Part shown: positions 23,293-34,552 of the stretch, piece after piece | Numbering within the stretch: the first letter of the stretch is position 1 | Layout of the letters: each line of letters opens with the position of its first letter | From: Dentipellis sp. KUC8613 | Lineage: Eukaryota > Basidiomycota > Agaricomycetes > Russulales > Hericiaceae | Assembly: GCA_002286715.1 (NCBI GenBank) | Contig: NSJX01000007.1 | Span: 478,499-542,498 of the forward strand | Reading direction: 5' to 3' | DNA length: 64,000 nucleotides | The notes under the pieces: model-generated | Database searches by the model: none | What the model saw: the letters and a program-made list of their open reading frames with translations, nothing else | Told to the model about the DNA's origin: nothing | Made by a program: the position numbers and the translations under genes

Positions 23293-24876
23293 TCATTCGA
23301 CGCTGGTCAAACTATCCTGCTCCGACGTAGCCTCGCTGCTTCCATCGGTATCCGCAATGCTAGGTCGTCGACCATCTTGCTGACTGCATTCGCCATTCAC
23401 CTTCTCAGACCCATTCGACACCGCGCGTGTACTATTCTGAGGTCCGAGCATAGACGGGCGAGATCGCACACCGGCGTACGGAACACCTTTGTAAGTTAAT
23501 GTGACTAATTGAGTGCAGATCATAGGATACTATTATGACTTCGAATCACCGTTCGAGAAAGTACGTATTGGTTGAGAGGAGTTCGGCGTGGGTGTGCGAA
23601 GGCCAGGATGTGTGTGGGCTGAGGCATCTGACGATGACCCATTGGAGGATGGCAGAGGAAGGGGTTCGGGAACGTGGTGGTGGTCATGGTGGTAGTCATG
23701 ATCATGATCATGATCCTCTTCCTCATGTTCGTGGATAGTGTAGGCATGGTTATGATGCGACCCATTTCCCTGCGGCGTCCCCCCACGAGTAGAGTAACGG
23801 TAGCCATAGTCCTGCAGTTTCGGCGAGGTAATACCGGACATGAACGGCTCGCCCGATTCATGGGCTGCGTATACCTCTTGTGTATGGCTGTCGGCGGCGT
23901 CCGCGGGGACGAAGAGTGTTTGCTCCTCGTAGTCGTTTGCGCTCTCTTGCAACTCCTCAGGGAGAGAACCAGGTTGTCGGTCCTCCGTGATCGGTGGTAT
24001 ACGATGCAAAAGTCCGAAGCTGGCGAATGCAATCAGCGAGGACACTTCTGTCAGGCGACCAGATCACGAACCCAAATACGCAGCCCAGCAAACCCTCTCC
24101 ACCCCATTGGCGGTTGGGAACCAAGACTACTTCCCGGATCGTGCTAGAGAAAATACTTCAGCAACAGGCAAGCGGGTCAGAAGGCGGGTGCATACTCAAA
24201 GTCATAGGAGTAAACGTAAACTCGCAGTGGTTTGTCTACGTGCTATGTATACAGTCAAAAAGATGTGATGGCACGAAGATGCAACGAACTCACCGATTCC
24301 ACGAGGTCATAGAAGTCTCCCTCAGCGCTCAGCACCCCGCCGGACCAGCCGATGATCCAGTCACCATAAGGTACCAGTCCGGCACTCTCTGCGGGACTCC
24401 CCTCCAGAACATCCAGGACGTGCCAAACATTGTCAATCGAGAACTCTGGTTCACACATTCGCATGCTAAGGCCAAGCAATGAAGGTTGGGATTCTGCTTC
24501 AGGCTCGCGGGGACTGGGTGACGGATTCGACGGTAGCGACCATGCTCTTGAAGGCTTTATTGTCACCACTGTTGGTGCGTTAGAGGTAATCGCCGCAAGC
24601 GACGACAAATCATCTCATACCTCTTGTGCTTTCATTCTTGCTATTCCAGACCAATAAATGGAGACTCTTTCCCTCATGACTCTCGACTATCTTTTCCAGC
24701 TCTGCCGCATCGAGATTCTTCCTCTGCGACACAGAGTCCCCTTCGAGGCCGACGATGAAGTCGAAGAACGGTTCGATATTCGTTTGAGACGCTGGTGAAG
24801 AGGGAGTCACGCGCAAGACGTGCAAGGCGCGTGAGGGTGGGTGGTTATGGGACGCCGACGATTGTCCCGCGCCCAT
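23293..24876 (-). CDS. Golgi reassembly-stacking protein (GRASP65/55, GRH1 homologue)
   Basis: GRASPs tether Golgi cisternae and COPII vesicles and serve unconventional secretion. The start MGAGQSSASHNH at 24876 has Gly2 followed by Ser6, a fair N-myristoylation signal as in animal GRASPs. Two PDZ-like GRASP domains follow: LHVLRVTPSSPASQTNIEPF with FFDFIVGLEGDSV, and LGLSMRMCEPEFSIDNVWHV with GLVPYGDWIIGWSGGVL. A third coding block (RQWGGEGLLGCVFGFGLLHR) ends the domain pair. The C-terminal tail is disordered, with a His/Asp-rich run at about 23670-23750. Two 3' ends are possible. Splicing a 60-nt intron (GT at about 23569, AG at about 23510) joins NSSQPI to LTLTYKGVPYAG and stops at 23293, while intron retention stops at 23533. 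I used the spliced form. Confidence 0.88.
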
Positions 24877-25827
24877 TTCTGCTGTTCAAAATAGTCGATT
24901 CAAAGTGAGCTCGTGTAGTGGAAGGAGTGTATAAGTCGGGGGATATACGCGAGAGTACAGATATTGAGTTTAGCGAGTGTTAGTGACTGCCGTGGCACGC
25001 GTCCGCGTCGTAGCACAAGTAATCGTGGGAGGAAAGTTCGGCAGTTTCCGGCAGATTCTCGTCACGGGATATCGAGAACGAGCACGTGAAGAACGTGAAT
25101 CCTGCACCGAGCTTGGGGCAGCCTTTGCTGAGCTCGCGTTGTGCGGAAGAGGGTCGTACAGGAACATGGGGAAAAGGTATGGTCCCCGCATCATGCTAAG
25201 CCCTTGCACCTCGGAAATCTAAACGCTTTCTCATTTCCACGCCATAATACACGGTTACGAAGCGGCCGGACTTCCATCTCTCACCATCGACGACACATCT
25301 AGGCAGGCCAGTCTTAACGTCTGATTGCAGTGAGCATATTCCCCCCAGAATTCCGAGGTGGAGAAAGGATAAACATATTACCTCCATATGTAATAGCAGG
25401 CTAAGACGGCGGCACCGAGGGATGGTTACTCTCGTGACGGTGTGGAGATCTCGAGAAGCCGCCGTCCGCGTCGGTTCGCATACTGTGATGGAGCAGCTTC
25501 TTGACAAACAAGTGATCATGGCACCGAGGAACGTAAGTACCCCGTGGGGGCGCACGCGGAACCGCAGGCAGTTGATTGCATGGTCCCGCAGAGTAGCCAC
25601 GGAAAAACCGACGATGATCCGCCCTTTTCAAGTAACGACGTCCAGCAACACGGAAGCTTCGTTGGAGTACCCTCCTTTGCGGACGAAGTCGGTCATATGC
25701 TCAGCAGGAAAGAGATTGTATGAACAAATGCTTCTTCCATCGGCATCCGACGTATTGCTTGTGAGGACCCGGTGCACTGCGCGATAGTCAATGACACATG
25801 TAAGGTTCACTGAAGCGAATCAAAGGG
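24877..25827. other. Gene-poor interval upstream of GRASP
   Basis: About 950 bases with only short ORFs on both strands (for example 25422-25787 plus and 25196-25631 minus) that match nothing I recognise. The part next to 24877 should hold the GRASP promoter. No repeat or RNA gene seen. Confidence 0.4.
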
Positions 25828-26180
25828 CTACCGTCCGTTGCGTCGGAGCGCAGAGCCTGAGCCGTAGAGTAAGTCTACCGGCAGCGACCCCCTGAAGATC
25901 GCCCAGTAATCAAGGTCTTGACAGGTTATCAAATGTGCGAACTCACATATCGTTGTCAATATACGCATCTGTGTTGTGGTTGGCTCGTCTAAACGAGCTT
26001 GGCAAAACGAAGATGTCCTCTGTGGATAGACGTTCTCGTAACTGTCTATCGTTCTCATATGCCGTCAGCGCCGAGGTCCCCAGAGGAATCAAAGTTCGTA
26101 TATCATGGGAGAAAAGCCTGCCTAAAAAGCCAAAATAGCGGATAAGCAAACATACCGATCCAGACAGAGAAGGCCATCAT
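25828..26180 (-). CDS. Possible small spliced ORF, unknown function
   Basis: I do not recognise this. On the minus strand, ATG at 26180 begins MMAFSVWI. A 35-40-nt GT-AG intron leads to GRLFSHDIRTLIPLGTSAL...YENDRQLRERLSTEDIFVL...RRANHNTDAYIDND. A second GT-AG intron allows an ending MGSLPVDLLYGSGSALRRNG and a TAG at 25828. The first two exons have a balanced amino-acid composition and good splice sites, which is why I list it. The predicted product is under 100 residues. It could equally be a fragment of a decayed gene, since coding-like sequence does not continue convincingly on either side. Confidence 0.28.
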
Positions 26181-26650
26181 GGTCCAGGAGGAGAACGACG
26201 TTCCTTCAGAACGAGGTTGCCACATCGGAGTGCAGGCTCGACTGCGAGATGGCTGATGGGAGAAGCATTACCCGTTGATGCGTACCAAAGGGTGGGAAGC
26301 AAGTTGTTTGCTTTCAAAATACCTAAAATAATTATTGAGAGCCGAATGGCATTTGTGCTTCGAGTTGTAAAAGCCAATGGAAAATGACTTTACAGGAGAC
26401 GATGAAGACTTGAACTTGGTTGGATGCGGGAGCGAGCGGAAGGTATCTATTTGTCGTTGTTTACCGTCACGCGTCCCGCGCCGTCCGCGTCCAAAATTTG
26501 TGAAGTGCTGCTCCCGAATCATCCATACGCGACGCAGCTATTTGTCGACGAGCGACATTTCTCGAACTCAGTGCAACTCTGCGGCATGCGGTCAGTCCAG
26601 TATCCGTGTATCTCTGGCCAAGGCTAATGAGGGCGTACGACAGCTGACTT
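26181..26650. other. Intergenic upstream of PPR gene
   Basis: About 470 bases without a supportable gene. It probably contains the promoter of the PPR gene at 26651. Confidence 0.4.
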
Positions 26651-29044
26651 ATGTTGATTTGTCGCTCTCAACTCCTCCGAGGACACCTACGAGCAACCAC
26701 CATAAACAGCGTTTCACATGCGCACGAATCGTTGTTCAAGCTTGGGTCGCCCGTGCCTCGCTATGGTCGAAGACAGGTCGTCAACAAGATGCCCTCTCAG
26801 AAGGCATCTAGTCTTGGATTTCCTCTGGAGTGTCCCACGTACGCACTCATGGACGGCCACGGAGAAGGGAAAGCGGAGTTGTTGCACTCAAGAGAGGCCT
26901 GCGAGAAGACGACGGACGCGACTGGAGAAGGCTCACACACTCTGTCGCCCGTGGACGAGTCCGACAAGCCGCCAGCGCAGACCGACTTGGGCATCGCGGG
27001 AGACCTTGAGCGCGTGGCGGCGGCGGCGAGAGAGTGCGGATCGCCGTCTGAACTGGATAATCTTGCAAGAGACATTCTGGACCATTATCCTGAACCCCAC
27101 CGCTCTGATTCCATTCGCACCCTCTTAACACTAGATCTCCCTCTCCCGCCATCCACGTTCGTCATCATGTTTCGCTCTCTTTCCACTCACCCTTCCGTGT
27201 CTCTCACCACTGCTGCACGAGTAACATCTTCCGTTTTGGCCGACAAGCAAAGTGCTCTAGACCTGTCTATATTGGAGGACCTGACGGCGGTCTTCCACCA
27301 TGAGCTATCTCATTTGCAGGAAAAGGAGGGTAAGGGGCGCCGACTCACTACACGCGTAGTCTCGACTCTCTTCGATTTCATTTCGGCCCTCATCGGGGCC
27401 CGACGAGAACACCATGCCTTGCAGATCTTCCAATGCCTAGTCGATACCCAGCGCATCCCTCAACAAGCCATACGAGCCTCGGACTCGTCCTCCGCTAGCT
27501 TCAAATTTGTCGTCACGGCTGCTTTGATACGGTCGTGTCTGTTATGGAGTTGGCGGCACCAGGCCGTCGAACTCCTTCTGTCTCTTCTGGAAGGACATAC
27601 TGCTGCCGATGAATCCACAGTCATGCTTTGCAACGAGGTCATGCACGCTCTATTAGAATTCCCAACTTCAGACGACCTCGACCTGTGTTACATCCTCATT
27701 CGACACGGAACCTTGGCTTCTTCCGGGAAGTTCCCTCTTCCTCAGCTTCTGCAACAGACATATGAGGCTGCAAAACGCTTGGACCGCGGTGATCTAGCCG
27801 TTCGTTTGTATGCCCACACCCGCTCACCTGCCGTCACCGCCTTGCACATGTTCCCTCCGCCACGTAGTGCAATCTTACCATGGGTTCTGCATCACCTCAT
27901 TGCAAAGGACAAGAATATGCACCTAGGTCGCCAGCTGGTGAAGGAGGTAGTCGATAACATGCAGGCACTTTTGCCCCGTGATCGCGCACAGGTCATCAAC
28001 CTCGCCGCCGAGAGCGGGTTCGCCCGTTATGCGAGGACGTTATGGGAGTGCTATTCTGAGGGACGCTACAAAGCGTTGATCTTGGGAAATGCTGCCGTGA
28101 CGGTCCGAATGTGCAGTCTATACAGGAGTCTCATCCGGCAGCAATCGTCAAATTCCCAGAGTACGACACGAGTAGCTGGAGAGAAGCCACTCGCGTCGGC
28201 GGACGAGAATAACGTACCACTAGTCCCGGATGGAGCAGAGGCGCCGTATCTGGATGTGGAAGGGTTGGGCGACGAGCCCTCCGGTCCCAACAGGACCGCT
28301 GACTATCTGGCATTCTCGAGGCGCGTGCTGTCAGCGTTCCGTCGCAGCAAGGAACCACTGGCGAAAGCGAAGCACTTTGACCTGAACGCCCTGGCCCGTG
28401 CTCACTTCTTGCTCGGTGACACCGCCGCTGGGTCCGGAGTCTTCCAAATGATGCTTGACAGAGGGGACACTCCAGACGTCTACGACATGAACGTCGCCCT
28501 TGCTGCCGTCGCGGAAGAAGACCCGGAACGTGCTATGCGCATGATTCGGCGGATGATGTCAAAGGGCCTGACGCCTGACAGTGTCTCTATCGGGACTGTC
28601 CTTCATCATGCGGTTGCGCGGAGGAACATGCGGGTCGTGAAAGAGGCTTTCGAGCTAGCGCGGACGCAGGGCGGACAGTTTACGCTGAAGACGCTGTCGA
28701 GTCTGGTTCGTGCAAGCGTGGAGCTGAGCGGCAACGACCTGGGGGCCGTGCGGGACAACCTCAAGAGGGCGTTGGCAATCATCAAGGCGAACAGCGAGTC
28801 GCGCTATCTGCCGACACCAAACACGGGCAAGTTTTGCATCACGCACGCGCTGCGAGCGGGGGATGCAACGCTGGCATTTGGGTTCTGGCAGCTGCTTGTC
28901 AAGGCGAAGATGGAGTGGCGGGACCAGGAGCACCGAGCAGTGCGGCACCGGATCGGGGCGGCAGTGGACAGGGAGTACAAGGAAGGGGGACTAGGATCGG
29001 GACGGGCAGGGGCGATGCTGGCGGAGCTTCGGTGGCAGCGGTAG
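26651..29044 (+). CDS. Pentatricopeptide-repeat-type protein, probably mitochondrial
   Basis: PPR proteins bind organellar RNA and control its processing, stability or translation. This is one uninterrupted 797-residue exon, unusual here because most neighbours have many introns. The N-terminus is rich in Arg, Ser and Leu with no acidic residues at first (MLICRSQLLRGHLRATTINS), fitting a mitochondrial presequence. Tandem helix pairs of about 35 residues are seen best near the C-terminus: ARAHFLLGDTAAGSGVFQMM, LDRGDTPDVYDMNVALAAVA, ERAMRMIRRMMSKGLTPDSV and RNMRVVKEAFELARTQGGQF. The x-G-x-TPD turn is the PPR hallmark. Earlier repeats are degenerate helical arrays. No SMR or other catalytic domain is visible. 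The RNA target cannot be predicted from the sequence. The start is the first ATG of the open frame. Confidence 0.78.
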   Translation: MLICRSQLLRGHLRATTINSVSHAHESLFKLGSPVPRYGRRQVVNKMPSQKASSLGFPLECPTYALMDGHGEGKAELLHSREACEKTTDATGEGSHTLSPVDESDKPPAQTDLGIAGDLERVAAAARECGSPSELDNLARDILDHYPEPHRSDSIRTLLTLDLPLPPSTFVIMFRSLSTHPSVSLTTAARVTSSVLADKQSALDLSILEDLTAVFHHELSHLQEKEGKGRRLTTRVVSTLFDFISALIGARREHHALQIFQCLVDTQRIPQQAIRASDSSSASFKFVVTAALIRSCLLWSWRHQAVELLLSLLEGHTAADESTVMLCNEVMHALLEFPTSDDLDLCYILIRHGTLASSGKFPLPQLLQQTYEAAKRLDRGDLAVRLYAHTRSPAVTALHMFPPPRSAILPWVLHHLIAKDKNMHLGRQLVKEVVDNMQALLPRDRAQVINLAAESGFARYARTLWECYSEGRYKALILGNAAVTVRMCSLYRSLIRQQSSNSQSTTRVAGEKPLASADENNVPLVPDGAEAPYLDVEGLGDEPSGPNRTADYLAFSRRVLSAFRRSKEPLAKAKHFDLNALARAHFLLGDTAAGSGVFQMMLDRGDTPDVYDMNVALAAVAEEDPERAMRMIRRMMSKGLTPDSVSIGTVLHHAVARRNMRVVKEAFELARTQGGQFTLKTLSSLVRASVELSGNDLGAVRDNLKRALAIIKANSESRYLPTPNTGKFCITHALRAGDATLAFGFWQLLVKAKMEWRDQEHRAVRHRIGAAVDREYKEGGLGSGRAGAMLAELRWQR

Positions 29045-29507
29045 GGGTGGGGGATGGTAGAATAATTATTGTACGTGTATATCCAGGATAATTTATGAGC
29101 GTTATGCGTGCTCGGGGACGTGGAAACGGACATAAGGAGCGGACCTCGTGGGGCAGGGCCACGTGAGGGGGTGGCCAGAGGGCGGGTCGAGGAGCGGGAG
29201 TCGGCCGGCCGAGATGGGGAAATGTGGGGAAAGACCGGGGAATAGCCGCAGGGCCTCGTGACTGTGTTCTGGCGAGCTGAACACACGCGTCTCCCCGTTC
29301 CCTCTTGAAAGTTTCATCGTCTCGCGCCAGATTTGGTTCTGATTTTGCATCTCGAAAGAACCCTGTCTGTCTCATAGCGCCCGAAAGGCAAACAGCACGG
29401 GGACAACAAATAGGCCCCGCCAATCCCTCAAATTCAACCCGCGTCCGTACGTGTTGCCCGCACCCGCTTCCCCCGCCTCCGAACACGCCCCCGCGTTTTC
29501 TCTCTCT
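29045..29507. other. Intergenic, promoter of Zn2Cys6 gene
   Basis: About 460 bases, GC-rich at first (29110-29230, with a CACGTG palindrome at about 29160) and pyrimidine-rich just before the ATG at 29508. No gene seen. Confidence 0.5.
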
Positions 29508-32357
29508 ATGCCCGCTGCACGTCCCAAAAGAGAGGCGGATTCCGGCTCTGACGACACAAATGCCAAGGAAGGTCTCTCCGAAAACAGCAAGATCAAGAGA
29601 AAGTGAGTCCCAGGACGTCCGAGCTTTCTCCGCTTCCTGCTTTCTACCCCCCACGCACCCATCTCGCGCGCGTCGATTCTCCTGCCACCTTGCGGCTTGC
29701 TCTCATACGTTTTGCCTTGTCTGCGTTCGTCTTAGCTCCTTTTCGTCCCAGTCGTGATGTTGTTTCCCTTTTCTTCGAACCTGCGCCGTCCAGACGCTGA
29801 CTCTATCTATATTTGCTTGCGTCCAATAGGAGACAATCCCAAAGCAAGTTCAGCTATTGCTTTCTCATGATTCACTCCCATTGACCACCGATGAAGGCTG
29901 CGATGCTTGTCGTGCGCGCAAGGTGAGATGCGCACGCGAGAACCCTGACGATCCCCAATCGTCCTGCAAGCATTGTATCGCCCTCGGCATTCCATGCACT
30001 TATGATTATCAACCGAAAAAACGTGGTCCCCCCAATCTGTAAGTGTTCCATCGTGACGGAGCTCGCGTGTCCTCAACAAACGGCTCGAAAGCTATCTGCG
30101 CCGCCTGCAAGAGGCTGCTGCTGCTGCTGCCGCGCAGCAAGACTCTCAGAGCGCCGATCCCGCGTCTCCTGGCTCCTCACGGCACAGCCACGCCAGTCCT
30201 ACCCAGACCTCTGCCACGACCCCCAGTGTACAAACCACCACTTCCAGCTTTCTTGAACAATCCCTCAACAATGTATCCTCCCTCTCGCCTTCCCGATTCG
30301 CGATCGCCGCCGACACGTTCCATCCACATTTCCCATCTTTGACTTCGCCACCCTTCGCCAACGCCCATACATCCGACCCTCAGCGGTCGTTGAAGGGGGA
30401 TGAGGCTCCCCCATTCGTCTCCCCCACGGAGCAATTCAGCACCTATCCCCTCTATAATTGGTCTTTCAGGCAGCATCAATCGATACCCCCGCCCTCTGGC
30501 CTCCCGCCCCTTTCGTATTATTATCGTCCTCACCGGCTGGAGGATATTGCACCTCGAGATACCATCCACTTGATCATAGCGCTCTTCTTCGATTTCGTTT
30601 ACCCCCTCACACCATGCGTCCACAAACCATCTTACATGGCCGATCTGCACGCTCGCAGGGAAGAGCGTGACCCGTTATTTTTTGCTCTAGTGATGTCTAC
30701 GGTGGCCTCGACGCTGGTTCAACTTCCACGTTCATACCTACCCATGGAGCGACACGCTGTGCGAAAGCTAGCCCAGACGTGCCACGAGGCTAGTCGCCAT
30801 ATATCCGTCGCATCTTACGACCCGCCGACATCCATGCACGTCGTCATACGTTACTTGTAAGTCTTCCCCTCGTTTTCACGGACCAATTACCTCTGAGCAC
30901 ATCCTTAGCGACTGCGTATACCACTTTTGCGAAGGACATGACGCGACTCAGCATGCTGCCTTTGGCGAAGCGGCTCACATTGCTGTGACCCTCAGGATGC
31001 ACGAGGAAGCATCCTACGAAGGCCTTGACCTCATTGAGTGTGAGGTGCGCAGGCGGACGTTCTGGTTGTTGTTCGGAGGTATGACGTTCACGAACCCTGG
31101 GAGACTCACGTAGCTGACTTTGCGGCAGCGGACAAGTCAATGTCGATCTTGCTTGGTCGGCCAATTTGCCTCCGTGACGAGGACTGCACCGTTCACTTTC
31201 CGAAGGAGCTCGACGACGAATAGTGAGTGACTGTTTCTCGTGTGACCGAGGATTACCCTGAGTAACGCCGCCCTGACCGCCCTCGTGGCATGTGTGTGCA
31301 GCATCACGCCGAGCGCGTATCTTCCGCAACCACATGGGAAAACTTCCCTGGTGTCGGGACTCAATTACATTACACGCATCTTTGCCTTACTTGGCGAGAT
31401 CTTGGTTCGCATCCGGGTCGACAAGCGATCTCCGCCACAAGGACAGTACGCAACCGCACGATTGGAAGAAGTCCAGTCTCTGCATTCCCGAATCCTCTCG
31501 GCTCTTGTACACGCACCGGAGCCGCTGCGGCTGAAGCAAACTCACACACAGTCACAAGTACCAGGCGACTACGGAGGTGCTGGGTTCCGCCAAGCGACGT
31601 TTGCAGAGGTCAAGGACTTCTTTGACAATCCCAACGCATCTCGGGCAAATGCTCTTAATCCCTTCCTCGTAATGCAGGCGAACTTGTACGTGACTCAGGT
31701 GACTATCCACATCTATTATACCCGAAAAACATCCGTGGCTGATTTGGGGTCATCAGCAACTGGTGCGGTTCGTGATAGAGCAGTACCGCGACGAGCTGAT
31801 CACGTCGATCCGGGGAAGCAACGACGAGCAGCGTATCGCCGATGACAGGGAGGCCGTGGCCAGTGATTTGCTGAATATCCTCCATAAGTAAGCGTCTGCT
31901 TGCTCCACTGTGATTCCACGACTCAAGCCTTGTTTAGCATACCCATTCAATCCATAGCGACCAATGGACCTTCGCTGGTGAGCATTTCCCATGTCTGATG
32001 CCTCGTTCATGACTTAAATGGGATCGCCAGGTCCACAAGGTGCGCTTCGTCGCATCCACACTGCTTGATGCAGTGCGGAAGGCAGAGACAGCGCCCGCCA
32101 CGGCAGCGCGAGCACATGCTTACCTTTGTAAGTTTAGACGTGTCGCATTCCTCATATGGGGAGGTTCTGAAGTCATGCTTCGATGTCAGGGGACTTTCTC
32201 TCTATATTATCCGAGATCGAAAGGAACTATTTGTGAGTCTTTTAGGGTCCCTTCCCTCCCGTCTGATCATAGCAAACTCAACTTTACCTCTAGATTGGAC
32301 GACGAGAAGGATGCCGCGTCCAGCGGTGACGGAATGCCCATGGTCGGCGGCAACTGA
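29508..32357 (+). CDS. Zn2Cys6 fungal-specific transcription factor
   Basis: The nuclear DNA-binding regulator begins at ATG 29508 (MPAARPKREADSGSDDTNA). The binuclear cluster is assembled from three exons: KRKRQSQS, then CDACRARKVRC with CKHCIALGIPC, all six Cys present, followed by TYDYQPKKRGPPNLYLRRLQ, a linker/coiled segment, and a poly-Ala/Gln run. Exon 2 is only 14 nt (29830-29843) and the next intron (29844-29896) begins GCAAGT, a GC-AG intron. The middle-homology domain (Fungal_trans) covers about 30550-31700: LIIALFFDFVYPLTPCVHKP, RRRTFWLLFGADKSMSILLG and RPICLRDEDC. At least eight more short introns were followed to the TGA at 32355-32357. The middle domain resembles the XlnR-like branch, but the target genes are unknown. 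Confidence 0.88.
29844..29896 (+). other. GC-AG intron within the Zn2Cys6 cluster
   Basis: A 53-nt intron starts GCAAGTT instead of GT and ends ATGAAG, with a TTGAC branch-like site about 12 nt before the AG. Only this boundary joins CAA-A to GC-TGC and so restores the SCDACR reading frame from the upstream exon. Confidence 0.7.
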
Positions 32358-32812
32358 GACGTGTGTAATATTGGACTATACCTGGCCCAGCTCATGGATT
32401 GTTTATTGGGTATCTGCTTTCTGTTCTGGACGATACCCCCGCTTTCCCTTGCTTGAGAGACGTAATGTGTTATGCGTTTTGTGTTTTTATTGGAACTACC
32501 ACCGGATTACCATGTATTATTTGCTACATCACAATGCTATCGAGGATTCACCGAACGCTGGGCAGAGCGGACACTCCTGGCTGCCGACTGAGGACGCGGA
32601 ATCGAAATGTCGTGACGCGCCAAGTTCGAGTTTTCGGCAGTGGCCGAGGCAAGCCTGGTTTCCGCTTTTTGGGTACGCGTTGAGAACTACGAACAGGGCA
32701 CCAGTACCGTCTTGCGCACTCGGAACTCGGAAAGTTGCCCCATCCGCGGAGAAAGAAGCGACCATCGCGCTTCCGCTGTATAGTCCCCGACGGCCCCCTG
32801 CTCTGAATGACC
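32358..32812. other. Intergenic, promoter of AOS1
   Basis: About 455 bases between two plus-strand genes, with 3' UTR-like AT-richer sequence first and GC-richer sequence near the AOS1 start. No supported gene. Confidence 0.5.
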
Positions 32813-34311
32813 ATGTCTCTGCCCGAGTCTGGGTCCAAGGGCGCGCCTGTACAAATCACAGAAGGTACGCGTCTCATTGCCGTGTGTTCCATACGTCCCT
32901 TGTTACCTTTGTCTGACGGCCTGTAATGTGAACCTGCGGAATGTAGATGAAGCGGCTGTATACGACCGCCAGATTCGCCTGTGGGGCCTGGAAGCCCAGC
33001 AAAGGTCGGTGTCTGTCTATTTACACCATCCGCACAGCCGCAGGCCCAGGGGCCTTCGCGTCGTAGACGATGATATCGATGGTCTGATAAGATGCGGTTA
33101 GGATGCGCAATGCGACCATTTTGATCGTCAAGTTGCGAGGAGTCGCGACCGAGACAATTAAGAACATTGTCTTGGCTGGCATTGGAAAGCTCGTCGTGGT
33201 GGACGGCGAAGACGTGACTGAGGAAGACCTTGGGGCGGGCTTCTTTTTCCGAGACGAAGACATTGGAAAAAAGGTGAGCGCATCGTCCATATGTTCTGCA
33301 TGACAGGTACATTTGGTTGACAGACTTCACTGATCTCATGTGAATTCAGAGGGTTGATGCGGCCAAGCCCAGGATTGAGGGTCTGAACCCTCTTGTCGCG
33401 GTTGAGACCATACCCACCGCGTCGGTATTAGAGCGGGACAAGTTGGACGGACTTGTGAGCAGCGTTGATCTCGTTTGCGTCACAGACTGGGACCGAGACG
33501 GCCTGGTGAGCAGTCTCCATTCATGCAATGTCCCTGATCTAGGTTTCATCGGCACCCTAGATCCGAGTAAACGAGGCATGTCGACGTTTGGGCAAACCGC
33601 TGTATTTTGGTGGAACGTATGGTCTTCTGGGGTATATCTTCTGTGATCTCTTGAATCATGAGTATATCGCACCGTATGTCAAGCTTTCTGTCTGTTTCTC
33701 TTACTCTCCTCAAAGGCTGTTTCCCAAAGGGATCGCTCCGGTGCCAGCAAGGACGGCGTCAAAAATGTCAAAGCTAGCACATCGTACTGCCCACTCCATG
33801 TGGCGCTGGGCCATCGATGGACCGGTTTGACCCGGCGACAGACGAAAGAGTTGAATCCTGCCATCGTGTTCACCATCCTTGGTAAGTCACGGTGCGATGT
33901 GTGCTGCGATCTTCTAGCTCATACGATGCGTAGCTATCTGGGAGTTCGAGTCGCAGCATCGTGGCAACCTTCCGAACAGCCTTGCCCACGTCGAGGAACT
34001 CGAGGCTCTAGCGAACGGCTTGCTCGCATCGGCTGATGTCAACAAGCAGGCCATTTCATCCGTTCCGCACGAGTTGGTGGAGTGAGACCCCTCTGCCTCT
34101 GGCTGGCGCGTCCATTTTTAACCTGTACCCACACAGATCCGCAGCAACAACTGCAGTGCACGAATTTGCACCCGTATGCGCAGTAGTGGGAGGTATGCTA
34201 GCGCAAGACATTTTGAAGGCGCTTGGCGCGCGTGAAGCGCCGCTGGCGAATTTCTTCACTTTCGACGGGAACACAGGCGCAGGCACGGTTGTCCGCATGA
34301 AGATGCCATGA
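32813..34311 (+). CDS. AOS1: SUMO-activating enzyme E1 subunit AOS1 (SAE1)
   Basis: AOS1 pairs with UBA2 to adenylate SUMO and start the conjugation cascade; this subunit lacks the catalytic cysteine domain. ATG at 32813 (MSLPESGSKGAPVQITE) is followed by the invariant motif DEAAVYDRQIRLWGLEAQQR, which is split by an intron after Gln-Gln. Then come MRNATILIVKLRGVATETIKNIVLAG (Rossmann-like adenylation fold), KLVVVDGEDVTEEDLGAGFF, RVDAAKPRIEGLNP, and IRVNEACRRLGKPLYFGGTYG with GLLGYIFCDLLNHEYIAP. The C-terminal block AVHEFAPVCAVVGGMLAQDI leads to FFTFDGNTGAGTVV and a TGA at 34309-34311. About eight introns. The length suits the 330-350-residue family. Confidence 0.92.
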
Positions 34312-34552
34312 GGAGGGCTATATGTACATATGATACACGCTGAATGCTAAGGATAGAGGGTGTGACAGCAGCAGAGGTGGAGAGGGAGACAAGTATAGAG
34401 GACATCACGTGGTGAAGGGCGCGTGAGATCGGTCGCACGAAGCCACAGCCCTAGGCAGTGGAGTTCACAGTCTGGCTTTGGCTGACCGTTGTCGCGAGTG
34501 TGCGCTTACCGCCCCGTTACGAACTCTCTTGTCAACGTCCTTCACGACCTTC

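Noticed and set aside
25196..25787. ORFs on both strands that might be a gene upstream of GRASP
   Set aside because: Composition and lack of consistent splice joins do not support coding; no family recognised.
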